Shown piece by piece: positions 12,560-19,494 of a DNA stretch of 64,000 nucleotides. The first letter of the stretch is position 1, and every line of letters starts with the position of its first letter. The stretch spans positions 3,475,480-3,539,479 of the forward strand of contig NZ_WPAG02000002.1 in NCBI RefSeq assembly GCF_013602415.1. Reading direction: 5' to 3'. The stretch is from Rhodococcus sp. B50 (GTDB lineage: Bacteria; Actinomycetota; Actinomycetes; Mycobacteriales; Mycobacteriaceae). Under the pieces are notes generated by a model. The model saw nothing but the letters and a program-made list of their open reading frames with translations. It did not search any database and was not told the DNA's origin. Made by a program: the position numbers and the translations under genes.

Positions 12560-13791
12560 CAGAGCCCCAATGCTGCTTTTGCGAGAATGTTTCGCTGGAT
12601 CTCGTTGCTGCCGGCGTAGATCGACCCGGCACGGTCGTTGAAGTAACGCAGCGGCGCGACGGCCTGCCATTCCTCACCGCTGACATACTCGTCGGCGGGC
12701 GGAACGTAGTCGGCCACCGGGCCACCGGGCGCGGTGATGTGCGGCTGGTAGACCCGGCCGCGCGGACCTGCCGCTTCGAGCGTCAGCTGGGTGATCGTCT
12801 GGCTGAGTTCGGTGCCGAGAATCTTCAGCATCGACGAGGCGGGACCGGGATCCTTGCCCGCGGAGAGTGCTGCGAGAGTGCGGTATTCGAGGATCTCGAG
12901 CACTTCCGTGCGGATCCGTGCCTCGGCGAGCTTGGCGGAGAACGCCGGGTCGTCGATGAGTGTGCCGCCGGCCGGGCCGGGCTGTTCGGCCGCCGCTGCG
13001 GCGACCCGCTCGGCCATCACCTGCAGCGCGGGGGCTGCTGCGGCGCCCCCACGCTCGAAGATGAGCAGGTACTTCGCGACGGTCCAGCCGTCGTCGATCT
13101 TTCCGAGCACGTTCTTCTTCGGGACGCGCACCCCGTCGAAGAAGACCTGGTTCTGCACTTCCTCACCGGAAGTCATGACCAGAGGCCGGATTTCGATACC
13201 CGGCGTGGTCATGTCGATGAGCAGGAAGGTGATGCCCTGCTGCTTGCGCCCGGTCTTCGACGTGCGCACGAGCGCGAACATCCAGTTCGCCTCGGTGGCG
13301 TGCGTGGTCCAGATCTTGCTGCCGGTGACGATCAGGTCGTCGCCGTCGTCGACCGCCGCCATGCTGAGCGAGGCGAGGTCGGATCCGGCCTCGGGCTCGG
13401 AGTAGCCCTGGCAGAAGAAGACCTCGCCGGTGAGGATCCGGGGCAGGAAGAAGTTCTTCTGCTCCTCGGTGCCGTACGCGACGATCGCGTGGGCCACCAT
13501 CCGGATACCCATGGGCGACAGCGACGGCGCGCCGGCGAGGATCGACTCGCGACTGAAGATGTAGTGCTGCGTCTGCGTCCAGTCGCATCCGCCGTATTCG
13601 ACCGGCCAGGCCGGCGCCGCCCAACCACGCTCATGGAGGATGCGCTGCCACTCCATGCTCGCCTCGTGGTCGGAGTACACGCTCGTTGCGAGGCGTCCGG
13701 CCCGCCGCAGTTCGGGCGTCAGCTTCTCGTCGAGAAACGATCGCACCTCGTCTCTGAAGGCGGCGTCGGCCTCTGACCACGCTAGTTCCAT
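12559..13791 (-). CDS. Acyl-CoA dehydrogenase family protein, large subunit of a pair
   Basis: This 410-aa member of the family has the full layout: helical N-domain starting MELAWSEADAAFRDEVRSFL, the flavin-contacting QGYSEPEAGSDLASL in the middle beta-domain, the KIWTTHATEANW motif, and the C-terminal SIYAGSNEIQRNILA. In the medium-chain enzyme the catalytic Glu lies in IYEGT; here that position is Ala (IYAGS), so any catalytic base must come from elsewhere or from the partner subunit. A GGGGAG ribosome binding site precedes the ATG. It is the promoter-proximal gene of a two-gene operon. The substrate is unknown; bulky or branched acyl-CoA is plausible for such pairs. Confidence 0.9.
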   Translation of the reverse strand: MELAWSEADAAFRDEVRSFLDEKLTPELRRAGRLATSVYSDHEASMEWQRILHERGWAAPAWPVEYGGCDWTQTQHYIFSRESILAGAPSLSPMGIRMVAHAIVAYGTEEQKNFFLPRILTGEVFFCQGYSEPEAGSDLASLSMAAVDDGDDLIVTGSKIWTTHATEANWMFALVRTSKTGRKQQGITFLLIDMTTPGIEIRPLVMTSGEEVQNQVFFDGVRVPKKNVLGKIDDGWTVAKYLLIFERGGAAAAPALQVMAERVAAAAAEQPGPAGGTLIDDPAFSAKLAEARIRTEVLEILEYRTLAALSAGKDPGPASSMLKILGTELSQTITQLTLEAAGPRGRVYQPHITAPGGPVADYVPPADEYVSGEEWQAVAPLRYFNDRAGSIYAGSNEIQRNILAKAALGL

Positions 13792-14063
13792 GTCTTCTCC
13801 CCGCAGAGCGCGACCGCCACTGCCGGGCCGTCGTGCGAATTGTCGTTAACTTTTCGAGAGTGCTTCGAAATCTACTTCCGGCCGAGCGGACTCGTCAATA
13901 GACGAATTTCACCTGCAGTAACGGCACGATCCGAGTCCGACGACGAGAACATGGGTGTGCGCGCGGCCCGCAGGCGACACCTGCCGGATGAGAAGACGGA
14001 ACGTTCACTCGACACGCAGAAACCACGTGGAGCGCCCACGAGATGCGGTGACTGCGGTCACAT

Positions 14064-14091
14064 ATTCTGATAGAACGTTGTTCTTGAGAAT
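14064..14091. promoter_or_regulatory. Nested dyad, candidate operator
   Basis: ATTCT-N3-AGAAC-GTT-GTTCT-N2-AGAAT forms two nested inverted repeats 60-87 bp upstream of the F420-type oxidoreductase start and within the 359-bp region divergent to the acyl-CoA dehydrogenase pair. It resembles a TetR-family operator. The inner part is like the KstR core AAC-N2-GTT but has a 3-bp spacer, so KstR is not claimed. I see no gene in the rest of 13792-14150. Confidence 0.45.
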
Positions 14092-14150
14092 GTAAATGTC
14101 ACTCTTTCAGCGTCGGCAGTCGGTGGATATCGAAGTTCGGAGGCACGTCT

Positions 14151-15044
14151 GTGAAGTTCTGGAGCGGGACCGCATTCATGAAGACCGCGGAGATGCCGGC
14201 CGTCGCACGCATGCTCGACGAGGCGGGCTTCCACGGCATGCTCGTCTCGGACCACCTGATCTACCCGAAGGAACTGAAGACCGTCTACCCCGGACACGAG
14301 AGCGGCAAGCCGTTCTGGTCGCCGGAGACCGAGTGGCCCGACGCCTGGGTACTCATCGGCGCGATGGCCGCCGTGACGGAGAAACTGCACTTCGGCAACA
14401 ACGTCTACATCGCGCCGTCCCGACCGATTCTCGAGGTCGCCAAGCAGGTGGGCACCGCCGCCGCGATCGCGGGTGGACGCGTCTCCATCGGCCTGTCCGC
14501 GGGCTGGATGCGCGAGGAGTTCGACCTGCTCGGCCAGGACTTCGACAACCGCGGGCCCCGGTTGAACGAGATGATCCGGGCTCTCCGCGAACTGTGGAAG
14601 GGCGGATGGGTCTCGTTCCGGGGCGAGTACTACGACATCCCCGAGATGACCATCGAACCCCACCCCCCGAGCCCGGTTCCGATCCTGTGCGGTGGCGAAT
14701 CCGCGCCGGCCCTCCGACGCGCCGCGCGCTACTGCGACGGCTGGGTCGGCACCGCCTACACCCTCGACGTGGCAGAGCAATGGATCGAGCGCATCAACGG
14801 TTATCGCCGCGAGTACGGACGAGAGAACGAGCCGTTCGACATCATCGTCGGCCTGCGCGACGAACCGTCCGTGGAGTTGTACCGCCGGGCGGAGAAGATC
14901 GGCATCACCGGCGTCATGGTGTCCCCCTGGGCCAACTGGGAGGCCACCCATTCGGGAGATCACGATCACCTTCTCGGCACCGCCGGTCAGTACCGCGCGC
15001 CCATCGAGGACTTCGCAGAGAGGATCATCACGAAGCTCGTGTGA
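14151..15044 (+). CDS. LLM-class F420-dependent oxidoreductase
   Basis: Luciferase-like TIM-barrel enzymes of this class use F420 (or FMN) to oxidise or reduce varied small molecules. The 297-aa protein starts MKFWSGTAFMKTAEMPAVAR, has GFHGMLVSDHL near residue 30, LHFGNNVYIAPSRPILEVAKQ near 85-105, GRVSIGLSAGWMREEFDLLG near 115-135 and PILCGGESAPALRRAAR near 180, all typical of the F420 sub-family. The GTG at 14151 is set by the GGAGG at about 14139-14143. It is monocistronic, followed by a strong hairpin. A role with the divergent acyl-CoA dehydrogenase pair in catabolism is inference from the shared intergenic region. Confidence 0.87.
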   Translation: MKFWSGTAFMKTAEMPAVARMLDEAGFHGMLVSDHLIYPKELKTVYPGHESGKPFWSPETEWPDAWVLIGAMAAVTEKLHFGNNVYIAPSRPILEVAKQVGTAAAIAGGRVSIGLSAGWMREEFDLLGQDFDNRGPRLNEMIRALRELWKGGWVSFRGEYYDIPEMTIEPHPPSPVPILCGGESAPALRRAARYCDGWVGTAYTLDVAEQWIERINGYRREYGRENEPFDIIVGLRDEPSVELYRRAEKIGITGVMVSPWANWEATHSGDHDHLLGTAGQYRAPIEDFAERIITKLV

Positions 15045-15060
15045 AAGAACCGAATACGAG

Positions 15061-15093
15061 AAAACCCTCACCGGCAGGACCGGTGAGGGTTTT
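15061..15093. terminator. Bidirectional hairpin terminator
   Basis: AAAACCCTCACCGG and its perfect complement flank a 5-nt loop, giving a 14-bp stem with A/T ends on both sides. It lies between the F420-type oxidoreductase and the convergent tRNA-Arg gene. Confidence 0.85.
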
Positions 15094-15099
15094 CGTGTG

Positions 15100-15172
15100 T
15101 GCGCCCGAAGGGATTCGAACCCCTAACCTTCTGATCCGTAGTCAGATGCTCTATCCGTTGAGCTACGGGCGC
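15100..15172 (-). tRNA. tRNA-Arg (anticodon ACG)
   Basis: The minus strand folds into a standard cloverleaf: acceptor GCGCCCG/CGGGCGC, D arm with AGCTCAACGGATAGAGC, anticodon stem TCTGA-CTACGGA-TCAGA giving ACG, and T arm AGGGGTTCGAATCCCTT. The discriminator is A. No CCA is encoded. Confidence 0.95.
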
Positions 15173-15212
15173 ATGTGTATTCAATTGTCGTCGGTGACGC
15201 TACACCAACTGG

Positions 15213-15301
15213 CGGAGGCGAGAGGATTTGAACCTCCGGTCCCCGGTAAGGGGGACAACTCATTAGCAGTGAGTCCCATTCGGCCGCTCTGGCACGCCTC
15301 C
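15213..15301 (-). tRNA. tRNA-Ser (anticodon GCT)
   Basis: The minus strand has acceptor GGAGGCG/CGCCTCC, anticodon stem ACTCA-CTGCTAA-TGAGT giving GCT, the long variable arm expected for serine (GTCCCCCTTACCGGGGAC) and T arm with GGTTCAAATCC. Length is 89 nt. It is 40 bp upstream of tRNA-Arg on the same strand and is probably co-transcribed with it. Confidence 0.95.
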
Positions 15302-15437
15302 TCGGGGATTCGATGCTCTCGAACCGCCGGATCGAAACATTACACATGCCCCGAGGGGAAACGCAAAACGCCTGGTCAGAAGCTTGCAGACGGGCGGTAT
15401 CCGACATCCTGCCCGCAGGTCGCCGACCGACGAGGCG

Positions 15438-15443
15438 CATAAT
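15438..15443 (+). promoter_or_regulatory. Candidate -10 box for leaderless hisC/pat
   Basis: CATAAT lies 6 nt before the GTG at 15450. Confidence 0.45.
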
Positions 15444-15449
15444 CACCAC

Positions 15450-16529
15450 GTGACTCCACGGACCCGCCCCGACCTCGAATCGATCCCCGCCTACGTTCCG
15501 GGCCGCTCGTTCCCCGGTGCGGTGAAGCTCGCCAGCAACGAGACGACGATCGGCCCGCTCCCCAGCGTCCGGGAGGCGCTCGCGGAAGCCGCCGCCGGCC
15601 TCAACCGCTACCCCGACAACGGCGCGACCGAACTCGTCGCGGCTTTGTCGGAGCGGCTCGGCGTGCCGACCGAGCGGATCGCAGTGGGCTGCGGATCGGT
15701 GAGTCTGTGCCAGGAACTCGTGCAGATCACGTGCGACGGGGGCGACGAGGTGATCTTCGCGTGGCGCTCGTTCGAGGCGTACCCCATCATCGCGGCCGTG
15801 GCCGGCGCGACCGCCGTGCGCGTTCCGAACACCGCGGATCACGGACACGACCTGAAGGCCATGCTCGCCGCGATCACCGACCGCACTCGGCTGATCTTCG
15901 TGTGCAATCCGAACAACCCCACCGGATCGCTGCTGGGCAAGGCCGAACTCGAGCAGTTCCTCGACGCCGTCCCCGAACACATCGTCGTCGCCCTGGACGA
16001 GGCGTACTTCGAATACGTCCGCCCCGAGCCGGGTGAGGATCTGCCGGACGGTCTCGCACTCGCAGAAGGTCGCAGCAACGTCGTCGTGCTCCGCACCTTC
16101 TCCAAGGCCTACGGCCTCGCGGGCATTCGCGTCGGATATGCGGTCGCCGACCCGTCGGTCGTGACCGCACTGAGCAAGGTCCACACCCCGTTCTCCGTCA
16201 ACTCGCTTGCCCAGACGGCGGCCGTGGCGTCGCTCGCCGCCGCGAACGAGCTACTGGCCCGCACCGAGGGTGTCGTCGCCGAACGGGAGCGGGTCCACGC
16301 CGCACTCGTCGACGCCGGCTACGAGGTCCCCGCGAGCGCCGCGAACTTCCTGTGGCTGCCGTTGGGCGAACGCTCCGCCGCGTTCTCCGAGGCCGCAGCG
16401 GAGGCGGGCGTGGTGCTGCGCAACTTCACCGGCGAAGGAACCCGGGTGACGATCGGCGACCCTCATGAGAACGACCTGTTCCTCGACTTCGCGACCGGGC
16501 AGGGACGGGCACTCGCCGGCCTGGGCTGA
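15450..16529 (+). CDS. Histidinol-phosphate/aromatic amino acid aminotransferase
   Basis: This PLP enzyme of fold type I transfers an amino group between glutamate and histidinol-phosphate or aromatic keto acids. The 359-aa protein contains KLASNETTIGP near residue 26, the cofactor loop near CGSVSLCQ, NPNNPTG (153-159), DEAYFEY (183-189) and the Schiff-base Lys219 in TFSKAYGLAGIRVGY. It resembles the Pat/HisC2 type (Rv3772 in M. tuberculosis), which is mainly an aromatic aminotransferase. The GTG at 15450 is chosen because CATAAT precedes it by 6 nt and no ribosome binding site is present. It stands alone rather than in a his operon, which favours the Pat role. It could also serve histidine synthesis. 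Confidence 0.88.
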   Translation: MTPRTRPDLESIPAYVPGRSFPGAVKLASNETTIGPLPSVREALAEAAAGLNRYPDNGATELVAALSERLGVPTERIAVGCGSVSLCQELVQITCDGGDEVIFAWRSFEAYPIIAAVAGATAVRVPNTADHGHDLKAMLAAITDRTRLIFVCNPNNPTGSLLGKAELEQFLDAVPEHIVVALDEAYFEYVRPEPGEDLPDGLALAEGRSNVVVLRTFSKAYGLAGIRVGYAVADPSVVTALSKVHTPFSVNSLAQTAAVASLAAANELLARTEGVVAERERVHAALVDAGYEVPASAANFLWLPLGERSAAFSEAAAEAGVVLRNFTGEGTRVTIGDPHENDLFLDFATGQGRALAGLG

Positions 16530-16540
16530 CCTGTGACGAG

Positions 16541-16561
16541 ACCCAACCGTTATGGCTGGGT
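16541..16561 (+). terminator. Weak inverted repeat after hisC/pat
   Basis: ACCCAACC-GTTAT-GGCTGGGT is an 8-bp stem with one mismatch, 12 nt after the aminotransferase stop. It has no T-run. Confidence 0.3.
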
Positions 16562-16627
16562 ATCGGCGGCGTGATCCGACCCTGACAGACTCGTGCGGTC
16601 GGATCGAGCCGGGGTCGGAGGAACTGT

Positions 16628-18325
16628 ATGGGGGCAGGCACGGTGCGTCGCGCCCTGTCGACCTGCGCGCTCGTCGGCTCCTTGGTCGCTTTCGGTGGTT
16701 CGGCGCCCGCCGGCGCTGCACCGTCGAGCAGCGCGCCCTCGAACACCGTCCCGCTCCGGGTGATCGCGTTCGGCGATCTGCACGGAAATCTTCTGCCCCC
16801 GCAGGGACTGCACGGTGAGGTCGTCCGATCGGATGGTGTCTCGGTCCCCGCGGGGGGTGCGGCCTATCTCGCCGCCTACGTCCGGCAGCTCCGGGAGCAG
16901 GCCGACAACTCCGTGCTCTACGCCGTGGGCGACACGTGGGGTTCGTCGCCGCTCGAGTCGGGCCTGTTCCACGACGAGCCGACGATCGCCTTGCTCGACG
17001 AGCTCGACCTCACCGCGGCGACTCTGGGCAACCATGAACTGGACCGCGGTTACGCCGAATTCGAGCGGTTGCGGGACGGCGGTTGCCACCCCGAGGAAGG
17101 CTGCCGCTACGCCGAGCTCTTCGAGGGCGCGAACTTCCCGATCCTCGGCGCCAACCTCACCACGACCGCCGGAACACCTGCCGCACTCCCCTACAGCATC
17201 GACTACGTGGGCGGATTACCCGTCGGGGTCATCGGCGTCGTGCCGAGCAACACCCCCGACATGATCCGGCCCGACGCGATCGCGGGGCTGCAGTTCGAGG
17301 ACGAGATCGCCTCCGTCAACCGCACCGCCGACATCCTGGGCGCGCTCGGCGTCCGCTCGATCGTCGTGCTCTACAAGGGCGACATCGGCGCCATCGAGGG
17401 CGACGATCCGTGTCCGAACGGAGACGGCGGGGCAGCAGCCATCGCGACGTCCGTCTCCCCCGACGTGGACCTCATCATCACCTCCGACGGCGACCGGCAT
17501 TTCAACTGCACCTACACCGACCCGGCGGGTAGGCCGCGCACCGTCGTGCAGGGCGCCTCTCACGGGCGCATCCTGTCGGTCGCCGACCTCGTCATCGACC
17601 GTCAGAGCCGAGAGGTGTTGCGCGACAGCACAGTCGTCTTCACCCAGGTCGTCACGCACGACATCGATCCGGATCCGACCACACTCGAGTTCGTCGACCG
17701 CGCGGTGGAGAAGTCGGCGGAGGTCGCGAACCGGTCGATCGCTCGCATCGGCGCGGACATCACGCGGCGCGAGACCTCGAGCGGGGAATCGGCACTGGGC
17801 AATCTGGTGGCCGACGCCCAACTCGCGGCGACGCGGCATCTGGGGGCGCAGATCGCCCTGATGAACCCCGGTGGACTCCGCAGCGACCTGCTCGCCGGAG
17901 ACGGCACCATTTCGTACCGGGAGACCTACGCGGTGCAGCCTTTCGGGAACATGCTGCAGGTGCTCGACCTCACCGGAGCTCAACTCGACGCACTGCTCGA
18001 GCAACAGTTCCAGGAGAGTCCGGTGGGCTCGGATGTCGAACGCATCCTGGCGCCGTCGCACAACCTGCACTACACCCTCGACCGGCTCGCGCCGCGTGGA
18101 GAACGCATCCGGTCGATCACCATCGACGGCGAGACCGTGGACCCCGATCGCATGTACAAGGTGGTGGTGAACAACTTCTTGTCCGGCGGCGGAGACGGTT
18201 TCACCGTGTGCACCGAAGCGCACGGACTGGTCGGGGCGGGCAAGGATCTGGATGCCCTCAACAGCTATCTGGCCACCCGCTCGCGTGTGGAGTCGCCGGC
18301 CGTCGATCGCATCCGCCTGCACTGA
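16628..18325 (+). CDS. Secreted 5'-nucleotidase/metallophosphatase-like protein with altered metal site
   Basis: The 565-aa protein has a Sec signal peptide (residues 1 to about 31, ending GAAP) and the two-domain layout of UshA-like nucleotidases: a calcineurin-like N-domain and a 5_nucleotid_C domain with MNPGGLRSDLL near residue 415. Metal-ligand motifs are partly kept: GDLHGN (Asp50, His52), GDTWGSSPL (Asp102), GNHELD (Asn135, His136). Two others are changed. The usual VLxHxGD is VLYKGD (residues 247-252), and the usual GHTH is GDRH (288-291). Two metal-binding histidines are therefore missing, so activity or metal choice may differ. A GGAGGAAC ribosome binding site precedes the ATG. Substrates, if any, would be extracellular nucleotides. 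Confidence 0.85.
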   Translation: MGAGTVRRALSTCALVGSLVAFGGSAPAGAAPSSSAPSNTVPLRVIAFGDLHGNLLPPQGLHGEVVRSDGVSVPAGGAAYLAAYVRQLREQADNSVLYAVGDTWGSSPLESGLFHDEPTIALLDELDLTAATLGNHELDRGYAEFERLRDGGCHPEEGCRYAELFEGANFPILGANLTTTAGTPAALPYSIDYVGGLPVGVIGVVPSNTPDMIRPDAIAGLQFEDEIASVNRTADILGALGVRSIVVLYKGDIGAIEGDDPCPNGDGGAAAIATSVSPDVDLIITSDGDRHFNCTYTDPAGRPRTVVQGASHGRILSVADLVIDRQSREVLRDSTVVFTQVVTHDIDPDPTTLEFVDRAVEKSAEVANRSIARIGADITRRETSSGESALGNLVADAQLAATRHLGAQIALMNPGGLRSDLLAGDGTISYRETYAVQPFGNMLQVLDLTGAQLDALLEQQFQESPVGSDVERILAPSHNLHYTLDRLAPRGERIRSITIDGETVDPDRMYKVVVNNFLSGGGDGFTVCTEAHGLVGAGKDLDALNSYLATRSRVESPAVDRIRLH

Positions 18326-18352
18326 GACGGTCCCCGTCGGCGCGGGGCGTGG

Positions 18353-19321
18353 TCAGCGGAGTCCGAGCGCGTCCTCGAGGGTCGGCCACGCGGCCTTGAT
18401 GTCGTCCTGCCAGTAACCCCACGAATGCGTGCCCCAGGGGCGGTAGACGACGCGCGCGGGAATGCCGAGTTCGCGGAGGCGACGGTCGTAGGTGACGGTG
18501 CACACGAAGGTGCCGAGCTCGAGGGGCGCACCGACGGTGAGCACGTCCTGGCCGGCACCGAGATCGTGCGGGCCGAGTAGTCCGTTGCCGGTACTCAGGA
18601 AGACCTCCTTGCCGCGCAGCCTCTCGGCGAGCAGGTAGGAGTCGTGCTCCTCCCACCGACCGTCCTCGGGTGGTCCCCACATGTTGTCGGGGTTGCCGCC
18701 CTTGTAGGCAACGGTTCCGCGCACCGTGTCGCGGGAGGAGTCGCTGGATGTGTCGTAGCACCCGCTCAGCGCCGCGACCCCCTGGTAGAGGTCGGGATTG
18801 CGGGTGATCAGCGACATCGCCCCGGTGGCTCCCATCGACAGTCCCGCAACCGCGTTGACACCGTTGCCGCCGAATTCGGCATCGATCAACGGCGGCAATT
18901 CCTCGGTCAGGAAGGTCTCCCACTTGTTGACCCCGAGGACGGGGTCGGGAGTGTTCCAGTCGGTGTAGTAACTCGCGGTGCCACCGACGGGAAGGACGAC
19001 GTTGGTGTTCTTGTCGGCGAAGAACTCCTCGATGTCGGTGCGCTGCGTCCACGTGCTCTCGCGGAACTCGGACTCTTCACCGGCGCTGACACCGTCGAGC
19101 AGGTACAGGCTGGGGCGTGCCCCCTCCCACGCCGGGTGCAGCACCTGTACCTGCACGATCCGGTTCATGGCCGGCGAATGGACGAACAGCTTCGTCTGCC
19201 TGTCGCCGACGCGTTCGACGTGGTCGATCCTCGCCGACGCCGGCTGGGCATGGGCGATCGTCGCGCCGGAGATCGGCACCATCAACGCCACCGCGACAGC
19301 CGCCGCAAGTCTCTTCACCAT
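18353..19321 (-). CDS. Secreted mycolyltransferase/Ag85-family esterase
   Basis: Ag85-like enzymes move mycolic acids between trehalose mycolates and arabinogalactan outside the membrane. The 322-aa protein has a signal peptide (residues 1 to about 25, ending AHA), the SLYLLDGV strand near residue 71, the nucleophile motif GLSMGATGA with Ser162, and His299 in GTHSWGYW. An acidic third member near residue 240-260 fits the alpha/beta-hydrolase order. The motif is S-M-G as in corynebacterial and mycobacterial esterases of this family. The ATG at 19321 follows GGGGAG. The location near other cell-envelope genes supports the call. Other paralogues are normally present in such genomes. Confidence 0.87.
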   Translation of the reverse strand: MVKRLAAAVAVALMVPISGATIAHAQPASARIDHVERVGDRQTKLFVHSPAMNRIVQVQVLHPAWEGARPSLYLLDGVSAGEESEFRESTWTQRTDIEEFFADKNTNVVLPVGGTASYYTDWNTPDPVLGVNKWETFLTEELPPLIDAEFGGNGVNAVAGLSMGATGAMSLITRNPDLYQGVAALSGCYDTSSDSSRDTVRGTVAYKGGNPDNMWGPPEDGRWEEHDSYLLAERLRGKEVFLSTGNGLLGPHDLGAGQDVLTVGAPLELGTFVCTVTYDRRLRELGIPARVVYRPWGTHSWGYWQDDIKAAWPTLEDALGLR

Positions 19322-19409
19322 CGAACTCCCCGTCCCCCGACGACCTGGAGTGATCTCACAGTCCCTACCTGTACCCGGTCAAGCGGACCTGCACGCGACC
19401 CTAATACCC

Positions 19410-19438
19410 ATCCTCCGTTTCGTGACGAATCGGAGGAT
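19410..19438 (-). terminator. 29-bp dyad between monooxygenase and mycolyltransferase genes
   Basis: ATCCTCCG-T-TTCG-TGA-CGAA-T-CGGAGGAT is symmetric apart from one T/T pair. It lies about 57 nt beyond the monooxygenase stop and about 90 nt before the mycolyltransferase start on the same strand. A terminator without T-run or an operator are both possible. Confidence 0.45.
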
Positions 19439-19494
19439 GTACGGCCGCGTCGCCCCCGCCGGGTGGGCGAGGGCGACGCGTGCGAGCCGGGTGG

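Noticed and set aside
14072..14084. KstR operator
   Set aside because: The core AAC-GTT-GTT has a 3-bp spacer where KstR sites have 2, so only an unnamed operator candidate is reported.
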